DNA of 64,000 nt from Beaufortia kweichowensis (lineage: Eukaryota > Chordata > Actinopteri > Cypriniformes > Gastromyzontidae). Position numbers and translations under genes: made by a program. The stretch spans positions 17,215,795 through 17,279,794 of the forward strand of contig CM032795.1 in assembly GCA_019155185.1 (NCBI GenBank), in the 5' to 3' direction. Below are positions 12,300 to 23,989 of this stretch, one piece after another (position 1 is the stretch's first letter; each line of letters starts with the position of its first letter). The notes below the pieces were generated by a model. That model searched no databases. It had not been told where the DNA came from and saw only the letters and a list, made by a program, of their open reading frames with translations.

Positions 12300-13380
12300 A
12301 TGCTCCAGCTGCGGCCAGTGGAAGAGGATGATTCAGCTTTGGAGAGTCTGGAGCTGAATCGAGCCGTGGCAGATAATGACCACTTCCTATTGGCTGAGCT
12401 GCTTTCACAGGAACGCTACAGAAAGTGCATCAATCAGCAGAGCGGTTGGGGAATCCCAGTTACCCCTTTACGCATGGCTGCATCCAAAGGTACAACACAC
12501 ACCCTTTAATGTCACATCATCTTAAGAGCTTGTTAGATATGTAGGTGCATCTGTTTTTTCTTTGCAGGTCACCTAAAGTGCCTGCAGGTACTCCTGGCCC
12601 ATGGGGCGGAGGTGGATCGTCTGGATGTGAAGGCCCAGACTCCTCTTTTTACCGCAGTGTGCGGGCGGTACTTGAGTTGTGTGCTTGCCCTGCTTCGCGC
12701 TGGGGCTAACCCTAATGGAAGTCCCTTGAACAACAGTTCACCCGTGCTTACAGCTGCTCGGGAGGGCGATCCAGAGATCCTCCGCCAGCTACTTCGGCAT
12801 GGAGCAGAGGTCAACGCTAGATCAAAAGTGACACTGTGGGCATCGGGGGTGGCGGTGTGCAGCGGGCCGCTATACCTGTCAGCCATATATGGACACCTGG
12901 ACTGTTTTAAAATGTTGCTGTTGTACGGAGCAGAGCCGAACTATAACAGCCCGGAAGAAAAAGTAATCGGCAAGGCCACGCAGCAGAAGACGGTACTGGA
13001 ATTGTGCTTGAGACACGGCTGTGGAGTCGAGTACATTCAACTACTCATTGACTTTGGGGCCAATGTGTACCTGCCTACCCTTATTATAGAGAAAAGCACC
13101 AAACAGAATGAAGCTGTCGAGCTGCTACTGAAAGAACGGGGTGAGGAGAGAGGGATTTTAATCAAAGTGATGTAAATAAGGACAGAATACTGTGACTTAC
13201 CTTTCTTTCCTTCTGTCTCTCACAGGGTGTCCCAAGTCTTTGGCATCTCATTGTAGGCTGGCCATCCGTAGACATCTGAAACAAGTAAACAGGATTCAGT
13301 TTTTAGACTCTCTGGATATTCCCCCCAGGCTCATCAGCTATCTTAAACACAAGCCTATGAATAGTGTGTTGGTTCACTGA
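12300..13380 (+). CDS. asb12: Ankyrin repeat and SOCS box protein 12
   Basis: Coding exons are 12300-12489, 12568-13140 and 13226-13380, joining in frame to 305 residues, close to the human length as I recall it (about 309). ASB proteins are substrate receptors of Cullin5-Elongin B/C ubiquitin ligases. About six ankyrin repeats are visible, with units such as GHLKCLQVLLAHGAEVD, CVLALLRAGANPN and GHLDCFKMLLLYGAEPN. The C-terminus holds a SOCS box with LASHCRLAIRRHL (Elongin-binding BC box) and IPPRLISYLKH. The pattern SGWG-P-TPLR-AAS and GANVYLP are typical of ASB12. Start choice: TATTTTTCCCTGAAG at 12277-12291 looks like a splice acceptor, making 12300 the first ATG; an in-frame ATG at 12252 would add 16 residues, and a coding upstream exon cannot be excluded. 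ASB12 function is poorly known; muscle expression is reported in mammals. Confidence 0.93.
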
Positions 13381-14380
13381 TGGTGCATACTCAACTGTGC
13401 CTATATGAAAAGACTCACACTTCTTGATGGAGACGATGAGATTTACAGACAGAGCGTCCAGACTTGCATACAACAATAGGGTCAGACAGATATGGCGCAT
13501 ATGCATCATCACAGATTTACAGAAACACTGCTAACAAGCCCAGTTTACATCTTAGAATTGTATTAAACTGGAATTACCTACATAAATTTACTTGAATGTC
13601 AGTCAAATTATACAAACTGTATGTAATAACATTACCACAAGTGTTGTTGTAATTTAGAGTTCTAATTTGTTCTGGAACTATGCACTGTTATATAGCCTGT
13701 ATTCTTTTTTCTGATTTTATTTCTGCTACCAAATTAAACTGTTTAAAAGTGTTTTTTACTGAATCATTACTGGGTGGTATAGGTCAGAGTAAGAGCTTTT
13801 ATCACATCATGCAATAACCCGAAGTGGTTTGTAAAACAGTAACAGCATGAGGAAGGATATTAAAATCTTAATATATAGAAAATCTCTGTTGTCATGTATT
13901 TTTTTTATATTTTTATATAAATCTCCAAGTGCTCACGGCTGTTGTACAACTGGCACAATGCTGGAACAAGAAATTTAGTTTTGTTTCCATTTCTATGACG
14001 TTAAAGCTGAATAAAAATAAAGTTGGTTCCATAGTACTGTAACTTGTTTTCATAATAAATGACAGCATAGAAATTTAAGCATATTTCTGGCTCAAAAATA
14101 ATTCACATTAGATGACTTTTTTTAGTAAGTTTATATAAAATGGGATACACAATTTTTTATAGGATTATTTTGTAATATAATCCAACTATAAGCAACATCT
14201 GAAATGTAATTTCATAAACCCAAACAACACTGAATTGAGTTAAACACCCAATTACCACATAAAGTCGGTTATTTTACATATATTTAAAATATGACTGTGT
14301 AAAACTCAAAGTATTAACATATAGCTGTTTAATAATTTACTTCGTAAACATAACAATGATACTACGCTTCCCATATTGCA
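13381..14380. other. asb12 3' untranslated region and AT-rich spacer
   Basis: Nothing coding was found between the asb12 stop and the amer1 promoter region. The best polyadenylation signal is AATAAA at 14010-14015, about 630 bases after the stop. The remainder is AT-rich with no recognised repeat. Confidence 0.55.
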
Positions 14381-14660
14381 TCTGGAACGGAAGCGCTCAA
14401 TGAACAAAGTGAATCATGAGACATGTTCGTCTTGCGCAGTCCGATCGGTGTAATTTCATCTCAAGTACCGCGAGAGTGATTCAAATGCAATGCTTTCCAA
14501 TCGCTCTCGCGGTATTGTGATGTCATACAGGGATCAGTCTACGCAGCGCCGCGTTTAGTCAAACACACCTATGGTGGAGAGCTCCTGCAGCGCCTGCGCG
14601 TGAAGAAAGCAGATCGTTACACGTTCGGATAGAAAAGATGAACAAATAAGGCGAGTATCC
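14381..14660 (+). promoter_or_regulatory. Probable amer1 promoter and non-coding first exon
   Basis: A CpG-containing block stands out from the AT-rich surroundings and precedes the amer1 coding exon by about 1.5 kb. The coding exon begins after an acceptor (TTTCTTACACAG, ending at 16016), so a non-coding first exon is needed upstream and this is the obvious place. It contains a 16-bp near-perfect inverted repeat (14466-14481 and 14499-14514). The exact start site and donor were not resolved. Confidence 0.5.
14466..14514. repeat. Inverted repeat with CTCGCG cores in the amer1 promoter
   Basis: The left arm TACCGCGAGAGTGATT and the right arm AATCGCTCTCGCGGTA are reverse complements apart from one position, separated by 17 bases. 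Each arm holds a CTCTCGCGG-type core, related to the CGCG promoter element. It could be a paired protein-binding site or a DNA cruciform or RNA hairpin if transcribed. Confidence 0.75.
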
Positions 14661-16023
14661 CTCACTTCCTCAATCTCGTATGTATTATTCACTTATATAA
14701 CTGGAATGTGCGTGAACGGGCACGCAGAAACAGCTGTCTGTGCGTGCAAGACAGTACGAGTAGGAGTGCAGCGGTCGCAAGCTGGTTAGCGTCTGGGCTA
14801 ACGCGCGCCAGTGATGGTGTCCAGCTGGGGACACTGTGTGCAATCTGTTGATCTTTGTGTTTTTAATCATTAATATTAACTGTAATACAATACAATCCTC
14901 GTTGTGTAGTTCGTTAATGATAATTTCCTGCTTTTTCTTTTGTTTATATTGTAAGTGCAGTGAATGTTAAGGCCCATTGAGTTTAGTCAGCTTTTGTTTT
15001 GATAGTAGATTTATTCTTCCGTTCTCATTTGCAGTTCAAAATGTTAACCATCGCTGTCACGAGTTTGTTGTTATGACGTTGTATGTAAATATGTGTCTCT
15101 GTGGTTGTTTAATAAAATGCATATGTTTACGGTTCTGAATTCAGTGTTGCTTCAGCATCCAGACAGGACAACAGAACAAGCTCTGTGTCCTAAAATATGT
15201 GACTCTGCCTGTGGGGAAAAAACAGCTAGTCAGTTTTTGTGATTTACTGTTTTCTACATAAAATCATCCTACAAATATAAGAATATTCAGTGCAAATATA
15301 ACCTTGAAATCTTTAATATTGACTGAAGTAATGACATAAAAAATATTGAAATCAATCTTTGATGCTTGTTAACTCTATTTTTTATTTTATTTTGAGACTT
15401 ATTCTGGTTTTCACAGACAGTGTCATGTATTTGATCTGCTCCATTATTTTCACATGCTTTGCCTTTGAGCCAAACATAAACATAATTATGCACTCAGCTT
15501 GATTTTATCATTATGTTTCTACTATTATAAGAATTCTTTGCTGTTTTAAACAGTTTAACATTTATCAGTGTGAAGTGTCAAAATAAAATGTACAGATTAT
15601 TTTACAATTTATTTGGATTCTTTTGGATGTTAGAGTAAATGATTGCTATTATATTATCAATAATTTATTATTAAGTTTTGTAATATGTTAAAGGTTGATA
15701 ATAGTGGCAGTGCATGTTGACTTTTATGTTGTCTAGAGAAGTGAGAGTACGCTCCAAAAAATGTTTTTTTTAATTAACTTAATTTGATCATGACACCCAT
15801 TTCCAGACAATTGAATTGATTTATCTGAACTTATAACTCATAACTGGGTAAATTGGACAATACATTTACATTTAGGCATTTTTTTCCTAAAGTGTCACAC
15901 CATAGAACTCATTTGCAATATAATTGTCAACTACCCACTTATATAAACGTGGCTACTTTAAATGAGTTATTTTGACAGATTCTAATGGTGTGTCTTACTT
16001 TCTATTTCTTACACAGGTATAAC

Positions 16024-16101
16024 ATGTCCGACACACACAGTCCCCGACCCTTCCAGTCTGCAACACGGAGTGGTGTATTTACCACAGACATGCTGCATTA
16101 G
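16024..16101 (+). promoter_or_regulatory. Upstream open reading frame in the amer1 leader
   Basis: In the same exon as the amer1 start, seven bases after the splice acceptor, an ATG opens a 25-codon frame beginning MSDTHSPRP and ending in TAG at 16099-16101, 20 bases before the main ATG. It would be met first by scanning ribosomes and may reduce translation of amer1. The peptide is not recognised. Confidence 0.55.
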
Positions 16102-16121
16102 CCACAATCATTTGTGTCACT

Positions 16122-19001
16122 ATGGAGCCCACAAGAAGTGAGGCTGTTGGTGCTACAGGAGGTCAACAATCAGTCTCTGCTACCCATGAAGCTCCACCAC
16201 CTCAATCACCCCCTTCAGTGAAAATACGGAGGTCTGCTTTCAAGTTTTTTGGTGGACGGAAGAGCATTTGTGTCCTGCCAAGCTTTTTTGGTGGCCGTGG
16301 CAAAAGTCAAAGCAAGGGGTCATCTAAAACAGGAGTAACAAAGAGCCAAACATATGATGGGGTGAGCAGAGCATGCTGGGATGATTTGGGCAGAGGCAGC
16401 AGTGAAGTGGCTTCAGGGGACTTTGAGTTCTGCAGCCCTTGTGACCCTCAGAAAACACCAGAGGATCATGGGAAGTCGCAGTCACTACCGAGACAGCGGA
16501 GAGGACTTCGGGGTCTGTTCAGCAGCATACGAAGACACAGGAAGAACAAAAACGTTGAACTGGAGAAACGCGAGACACTTGAAATGACCTCTGGCATGCG
16601 TACCGAAACAGTGCCTGGTGCCCTGTCGAGCATCTGTGACCGTAGCGATAAGCATGCCGACAGTCAAGGCGAGGAGCTGGTGCCAGATGTGCCTAATCAA
16701 ACCGCAGGCAGTGAGTGTGAACTGCCCTTGGCTGCCACTGAATGTAGAAAAGATGCATCGCTAGTGCCTGAGAAACGGAAAAGCAGGGGAGAAATGGATA
16801 AGAGGAATGCAGAAGAAGAGGAGGAGGAAGAGAATCAAAACGAGTTTCGGGAAGAACTGACTACATATCATCAACCCTTATGTGCAGAGTCTGAACTGGA
16901 TCGTTTGACTGAGCAAAATACAGACATACCCGATGGGGAGCTTCCTGCTGCCTCTTGCTCCAATGATAATGTGAATTTAATATTTGCAGACGTTTCATCA
17001 TTGAAGAGCTTTGATTCGCTGACAGGTTGTGGAGACATCATTGCAGACCAGGATGACGTCAGTGTTGCGGAAAGCTCGGTGTCTGCTGAAAGAGGTGGCC
17101 GAAATGCAGGAAAAAGGAGCTCGTGTTTTGTCACATATCAGGGTGGAGGAGAAGAGATGGCAACTCCTGATGAGGTAGATGGGGATTACTTGCAGAGCTT
17201 ATGGGAATCTGAAACTAGTAATGAAGTCTGCTACATTCCATCAGACAGAGGATCTGATACCCTTTCACTCAGCCCTGATCAGCAAATCAGCTCCATCCTG
17301 GCTAACTCCAACAGCAGCCCACTGGGAGTCACAGAAACGGCCCTTACCCCTGCTGACCTCATGAGCCCACAAAGCGATCGACAAGAGTCAGTGCCCAACA
17401 GTGACGAGGGATACTATGACTCCACCACACCAGGAATGGAGGATGAGAATAGAGAACGTCCACACCAGGAAAGGCTTCCGAGGGACAGCTACAGTGGCGA
17501 TGCTCTTTATGAACTTTTTGAGCCTGATGATCGTCTGCTCAGCCCTGGTCTTCCTCCAAAGGTTGTTGGTGCAGTCTTGAAAGGTGATAAAAGTCCAACA
17601 AACCCTCTTTACGCCTTGGCATCCACTGCCTTAGAGTCTAGTTCCATGGAGACGGAGGAGGAACGCTTGAGCAAGATCCAGCATGCCCTTCTGTGCTGTG
17701 AGCTTCAGAATCTCAGAAGTCCATCCAAAGACCAGCTTTTGTTCCGTCCTGACTGCTACTATGATGATGAAAGCCTTGCTGTAGGCAATGGTAAGAAGAC
17801 TTCAGAAGAAGTTATAAGTCAGCGCTACCCCCAATCGCCACAGAGAACCCAGGCTTTAAAAGAGATCTCTCTCAGCAGAGGTCAGAAACAGGACACTCCT
17901 TTGTTTGTATCCCCTTCAGATTCTGGATTTAGCCCATGTGTCCCAGAGATGGCCAGACCGCAGCAGAAGTCAGCAGTGTACACTGAGCATCAATCTGAGG
18001 ATCAAAGCCACTTATTGCCCACCAGAGGCCGCAGCCAATCCCAGGAAGAGCTGATGGTATGTTTTTCTCAAGCGCTGGTAGATTTTACTAAGAACACCCG
18101 GCTTTACCGTAACTCAACCGAGAGTCTTGATGGCTCTGAGTTAAGTTCCCCATTTGGCCCAAGTTTGAACGCCCTGCCTGCAATTGTCACATTCGATGTG
18201 GTCGACATGGAGAACGAGGGTGAATGTGAGCAGCAGACCGAGCTTGTTGAGGAAGAGGAGGTGTTAGCATCCCCATACGAGACCTTTGAGGATGATGGCT
18301 GTTACCTGCAGCAAGATGCCTTTGCTGAATGTGACCAGCGTACTTTTGATGCTTATGAACAGAGTCTGTTGCTTAGTAACACATGGGGCATCACAAGCCT
18401 TCCACGACATCTTAGTTTGGGTCGGGCATGTCCACCAGTCCCTGCCCCATTAGCACTAAATCGGCGTAGTCGCTCACTTGACACGGACAGTCTGGAATTC
18501 CAGACTAGTGAGCTTTACACAAGTGAAACCTGTGAATCAAAGTTTTTACAACGTAGGACTACGGACTCCAGTGACATGGCATTACCACGACAACCCTGCA
18601 GGGTTGCTGTAGACAGTTGGAGGCAAGGCTATGGCTGGAGCCCTGACTCCTCCCAGCGAACCAACCCCTTATCTCAGCAAGAGCTGAGGTTGTCACATCT
18701 TAGCCAAATGGCTGTCAGACCTTCACATCTTCCTTTGCAGAACAACTGCCGTAATCGTAACCCTCCTGGCGTCAATAGTGTGGAAGATGAGGGGGAGATT
18801 TTATTTGGCGGTGGAGGTGATGCGCTTTACCCGTGCAGTTACCCTCCTACTGGCACGCAGTGGAAGAATCGGCCTGTTGGGGTCACTCTAGGTGTGCCGC
18901 ATCTACATTCGGACCAATCTACAGAGCAGAGAGATATTACAGTGAAAAGCAGGAGGGCGGACATTGAGGGTGGCTTTACCACTGCACCACCCAAACCATA
19001 A
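16122..19001 (+). CDS. amer1: APC membrane recruitment protein 1 (WTX/FAM123B)
   Basis: An uninterrupted 959-residue frame in one exon, as expected for AMER genes. AMER1 binds PI(4,5)P2 through its lysine-rich N-terminus, recruits APC and the beta-catenin destruction complex, and modulates Wnt signalling. Conserved blocks: the basic membrane-binding region (about 33-80, with RRSAFKFFGGRKSICVLPSF), RGLRGLFSSIRRHRK (about 127), SLKSFDSLTGCGDIIADQDD (about 293), SSCFVTYQGGGEEMA, VPNSDEGYYDSTTPG (about 424), RDSYSGDALYE (about 454), CFSQALVDFT, PAIVTFDVVDMENEGE, ALNRRSRSLDTDSLE and PVGVTLGVPHL near the C-terminus. It is shorter than human AMER1 (about 1135 from memory) and lacks the Arg-Glu-Ala-rich repeat that in the human protein follows METEEERL. 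Neighbours asb12 and arhgef9 match human Xq11. The start is the first in-frame ATG of the exon, after a separate short upstream frame. Confidence 0.97.
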   Translation: MEPTRSEAVGATGGQQSVSATHEAPPPQSPPSVKIRRSAFKFFGGRKSICVLPSFFGGRGKSQSKGSSKTGVTKSQTYDGVSRACWDDLGRGSSEVASGDFEFCSPCDPQKTPEDHGKSQSLPRQRRGLRGLFSSIRRHRKNKNVELEKRETLEMTSGMRTETVPGALSSICDRSDKHADSQGEELVPDVPNQTAGSECELPLAATECRKDASLVPEKRKSRGEMDKRNAEEEEEEENQNEFREELTTYHQPLCAESELDRLTEQNTDIPDGELPAASCSNDNVNLIFADVSSLKSFDSLTGCGDIIADQDDVSVAESSVSAERGGRNAGKRSSCFVTYQGGGEEMATPDEVDGDYLQSLWESETSNEVCYIPSDRGSDTLSLSPDQQISSILANSNSSPLGVTETALTPADLMSPQSDRQESVPNSDEGYYDSTTPGMEDENRERPHQERLPRDSYSGDALYELFEPDDRLLSPGLPPKVVGAVLKGDKSPTNPLYALASTALESSSMETEEERLSKIQHALLCCELQNLRSPSKDQLLFRPDCYYDDESLAVGNGKKTSEEVISQRYPQSPQRTQALKEISLSRGQKQDTPLFVSPSDSGFSPCVPEMARPQQKSAVYTEHQSEDQSHLLPTRGRSQSQEELMVCFSQALVDFTKNTRLYRNSTESLDGSELSSPFGPSLNALPAIVTFDVVDMENEGECEQQTELVEEEEVLASPYETFEDDGCYLQQDAFAECDQRTFDAYEQSLLLSNTWGITSLPRHLSLGRACPPVPAPLALNRRSRSLDTDSLEFQTSELYTSETCESKFLQRRTTDSSDMALPRQPCRVAVDSWRQGYGWSPDSSQRTNPLSQQELRLSHLSQMAVRPSHLPLQNNCRNRNPPGVNSVEDEGEILFGGGGDALYPCSYPPTGTQWKNRPVGVTLGVPHLHSDQSTEQRDITVKSRRADIEGGFTTAPPKP

Positions 19002-21082
19002 ACGAACCAAAACATTTCTCCTGCTCAGTATAAACAAGAAATAATACTGATAGATACGTCTCGTCACCAAAGACGATGCTGGATGTTTACTGACACTCTT
19101 GAATTGTATCACACACACTTTCACTACAGTTGCTGTTACTGCCGGATAAGCTATTGTATTACTTTGTGATGTACTATGTAGATTTTTGAGCTATGTTTTA
19201 GTTTCTGTGAGTTTAGGAGGAATTGTGTTTGTAAATTGTGTGTTACAGCATTTCTCAGCAGGTGCTGTGCATATCCATATGCCATATTGCTTTGCAAATA
19301 TGTAGCCAGGTATTGTCATCTAAAATCACTCCTTTTTATTATAGTTGCAAAATGATAGCAATCCTTTAAATTACATTTTAGACAAAGAATAGTTAAAATT
19401 TGTTATCACATCAGAGCAGCGTACCAGTTGACCCTCTTAAAATCTCATAAACAAATACTTTTTTGATACAACACCACTGTGCATTTAAACTATGTTGTAA
19501 GTGTCAAGTTTTTAATGTTTGCATTTTGTTCCGCTAGTCATAAATTTTTATTTTTGTGTTTTCTGTCACACAATAGGACACTACATTGAGAAGAAAAAAA
19601 TGCTTAAATCAGCTGCGATTAGTAGTGGTTTGACATGTTTAAAAATATCAACACACTGATATACTTGTGTACAGTATATTTACTGAAGATTGCCCTTAAT
19701 CTGCCTATAATCTGTGTGAATAGATGTGTTAAAAACAAAACAGTAGTGAAATAAATCTTTATCACTTTCTAATTCATCTTTAGGAATGGATTACTTTCAA
19801 AACTCTTTCACTGCTAAACACTATATGATTGGTTAGAAGTACACCGTGTACTCAAGTATCAACTCTGCGCTGATATTTTCACATTTGAAAGTATTTACTA
19901 TATGCATTTAAGTCAAGTCTTCAGTAAATATAATCTGTATAGTTGATAATCAAAGGGTACTATCTTGAGTCATTTGAGACAGAATAGCCAGAAAAGCCTT
20001 AAATGACAATATGTGATTGTTCTCTGCTGTTGTACATCATTTACCTTCATCACAATGCCAAAGTCTGTTTTATGCACTTGTTTTGCTTTTAGCCAGTGCG
20101 TATATTCAGCTTTTAAGAATGAACTTTAGTGCATCCTTAGATGAATCAGTGCTGTGCTATAGTTGAATATGTGCTGTTTCATTACTTGTTTAAATTGAGC
20201 TTTTTGTTATTGCATTTGGGTGATTGTAAATGAATGCTTTTTGCTCCATTCACAGACAAAGAATGTTGGATTGTCTTATGTTAGACTGTCATTACTCTTG
20301 ATGTTATTGTAAACACTTGAGAACAGGGTTGAAACGCATATCAAACCCATTACACATCTGACACAGTCTTTTCCCAAACACAGGTCTTGGCACAATCACA
20401 CACAAAAATCATTGACTCCATTGATCTTTATGTGAAAATAAACCCTTGAGACATCAGTATTGCAAGTTGCTGAATTTTCTTTGTGTACTATCTGAAATGC
20501 TGTAGTTTAGTTGCTGTCTTTGGCTCACAGAACAGATTAGTACAGTCTAGAGATCATTATGTTCTTGGATTTTTTGTATGCACAGTTGCTAAAAGACAGC
20601 ATTTTGAAATTATATATTGTGTCTGAATTAAAACAATTTACACTGACTGTTAAAATTAAAAAGAATTAAACAATTTCTAGAGCTTTTGTTCTTTGGAGCC
20701 ATTCTTGTACACATTGTATTAATCTGCAAATTTATGTGCAGGGATGAGTTCATACCTACTCATTTTTGTGCATAAACATTTAACTGAGAGATTGACGTAC
20801 AATTTATCAAGACCTCTGCATCACCAATATCTGTTTTCGGGTGAGAAAAATAAATGTAGCTCATGCACTGGCAAATGTCTGTTTCAACGTATTTTATAGA
20901 GCAGATGTGACATTGAAAAATCCGTATCTAGTTTTTGTGATCGATATAACATTACCCGATTAGCGATGTTTGATTGACAGGTGGTCTCCACTCTAAAGTC
21001 AAGGAGGCTTCAGTTGTCATGGAAACTGCTTTAAGCTGTCGTGGCACGTCTTACCGTCACGAGCACTGGAGAACAAAATAAA
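19002..21082 (+). other. amer1 3' untranslated region (extent uncertain)
   Basis: This is AT-rich sequence with no coding potential, consistent with a long 3' untranslated region. Candidate AATAAA signals are near 19749, at 20849-20854 and at 21077-21082. Which is used cannot be told from sequence. Confidence 0.5.
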
Positions 21083-23950
21083 CGAAGGCAGATCGTGATT
21101 GACAGCAATTAGTGTGTCATTGTATTTCCCCACCCACTGTTTTATGTTTTTTTCTATATTTGTCAGTATATACGCACATTATAAATATTAATTATCAAGG
21201 CATAAATTCAGCTCGACTGTGCTTTAGTGTAAACTTGCAGCAACGCTGTAAAGGTTTGTCTCCCTCTGCTGGTTATTGTGTCTCACAATACATCGATGTA
21301 AACTTAATATTTTATTTATTGTAATATGTAAGTACTAATTGTTTTAGACAACCTAACAATTTTCTAAAATTGGCAGATCAAGAGAAAAACGACTTACAAC
21401 CTTAGTAGCTCATTTAGTGTCCAACAGCACATTCTCTGACATGCATTTAGCAAATTTCACAGTAATTTACAAATACAATATATACACTGAGAGACTTCGT
21501 AAGATGAACCTTTCTTAAGGTTAAATGTAAAACAGACGTGCAAGATCTTTAATTTTCTTTTGCTAGTCTGCCAATCCACTAGGGGGCACTTTCAACATAA
21601 ACTACAGCTGAAAATCGGCAGCATCCAGTTGCCAAATGCCCAGTTAAGAAAATCGTTGCTTGTAGAAAGTAGAAATGCTGAGGGTGTCATTAAAATTGTA
21701 CCTCGACAGGTTTATTGCGGCTGGGGCAGGGCTGTATTAATAATGTGAGTATTGGTGAAAATGTGACTAAGAACTTATGAAAGCAGGTGAGTCACAGTGC
21801 TAAGGGCTTTTGTGGATTAATTACAAAAATTTGAAACTTTTTTTAAAAAGTACAACTTAACATAGTTGATGTAACTGACTAGTACACATGAGTGTATCCA
21901 GTTTTTCCATAACTTTATTTGCTTCTTCTTTCTTGGCGGCAACCAATCAGCAGGCAGCATTTTATTACGGAAGGTAAAGCAACATTATTCAGAGTTTATT
22001 TAATGCCCATTTAGAGATTTAAAACATTTAATTCTCGTTTTTGAGGGAAAACCTTTAATTTCTCGACTTCGAGGGGAAAACAATATTTCTCGACTGTGCT
22101 TTTAGGGGAACTGCTGTAGCATTGACATAACACACAAGTGAACGTTTAAGTTTTTTAAAGCACGGTTTATTGTCCAAAAGCAGTATAATGTCTTTATAAT
22201 ATAATCTATATGACAGGACATCACTTATATTACACACCATAATAGCAAATATTGAAGCTTATTTTATTTGTGTATACTTTCTCCTGATTTAATAATGACA
22301 CAAAACACATGCGGCATGCCAGAAAAAAATGATTTCTCATCTAAATACTGAAAAAAACAGGCGGACAGTGTGTGTGTGTGCATGAGATGCCTAAAGGTTA
22401 AAACTGCATGAACAGAGCAGGACACATTGTCTCCAAAAGCTTTTATACGTCTACACACCCACTCTAGATCCCCCACACATAAATGCCCCCAAACATTCGT
22501 CCATTAGTGATATTCCCACTCACACACTTTCAGCCCTGCCTTGTTTTTAGCTACAGTGCATCACAGAAAACCTCAGGACACAGAATGCTTCTTACATCAT
22601 CCTGTCTTATTGCGTAATATAAAAATATGTATGTGAAAGTCAGCTTGAAAAACTCTATCACAGCAACTCTGGATCGGCAATCAAGATTTTTTACCTTGAC
22701 TGAACCTAAAATCATGATAAAAAAATGTAGTTGCAGGGACATATTGGTCAACTAACTATAAAAGCATTTTTTGCTGATCTGTGTGCACACTTAAAATATT
22801 CTCGAGGCAATGTGTGGGGTTCTTATGAAGAACTTCTAGGCTTTATTTTATTTTTCTGAGAAACTTACTTTTAGTTTCTGCAAGAGCTGTAAATGGTTAC
22901 CCTGAGAGAAGATCATCAAGTAACGTCCTCCGCAAATTCAGCTGTGATTCAAACTTCACATTACCGTCTTGTGTGGCTGTGTATGTGTGTCATCTGTCTG
23001 GGTGATTTCAAGCACACACTGTATATAATTACGGCTGATGGGAGAGAGAAAACCGCTACTGCAGATGTCTTCTCACCCATGAGATCAATGTTTTCAGTAT
23101 CATACTACATTAAGCTTATATAATATAATATAATAATAACATTTAATAATATTAAAAACTGTTAAAAAATGAACGGTCTTCCTTTAAAAAGTGATGCTAT
23201 AGGGTGCAAAAAGCAAAATGTGTCAATATACAGCAGCATAACGAAAAAAGTGAAAAAAAAAGATTTTCAGACCTTGAAGCAGCTTATGATTTAAATATAT
23301 ATTTGTAAAGGTTGATTAAACTATAGTAAAAGTCTGAAAAAAGATTAAGTAATTAATTATTGTTTAATTTTTGTTAGCATTTACAGTAGTAAAGTTTGTT
23401 TTGTATGTAATGCTTTGTGGTGGTATAAGATTATGTTTGCCCTTTAAGCATATCCCTTTACAATATAAAAATTAAATGTGGTTCTTAAGGAACCTTAAAA
23501 TGTATTGTAAGTGTCTAAAAACTCTTCTTTTACAATAGGGTTACTGGTGGAACTAGCCAACAGCCTTCGTAGTTCTTTCCAAAACTTATGGGATCCTTTA
23601 GGCACTTCCTTGAGGTCCTGATGGTTTCGCCAGTGTGGCAGGTAAAGAACCACAAAATCTGAAGGATCTTTTCATTTTTACAGTATGCCTATCCTGAACA
23701 TAATGCTGGGTTGTATGTTTTGTCAGGTTGTGTTAAACAGATATTGTCCTGGATGATCTAAAGCAGTATGCAATTTTGTGGAGGTGGTTTTTTTTTTGCT
23801 TATTGGACATTTTTATCACTGCACTGAGATGATGATGTGAGTCCCTGAGAGCCAATGGTTCACCATTATTTTGTAACCTCTGCTGTTTTTTGTATGATTA
23901 TGTAATGTTTGTAGCCTCCTCAATAACAGAGCAGAGCTCCCCTTCTTTTG
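21083..23950. other. Non-coding spacer downstream of amer1
   Basis: AT-rich DNA with no gene, CRISPR, RNA gene or clear transposon recognised. Short open frames on both strands lack similarity and biased composition. Confidence 0.5.
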
Positions 23951-23989
23951 ACTGATGGTTGGGCCCTCCGTGTATGTGTGTGCAGTGTG

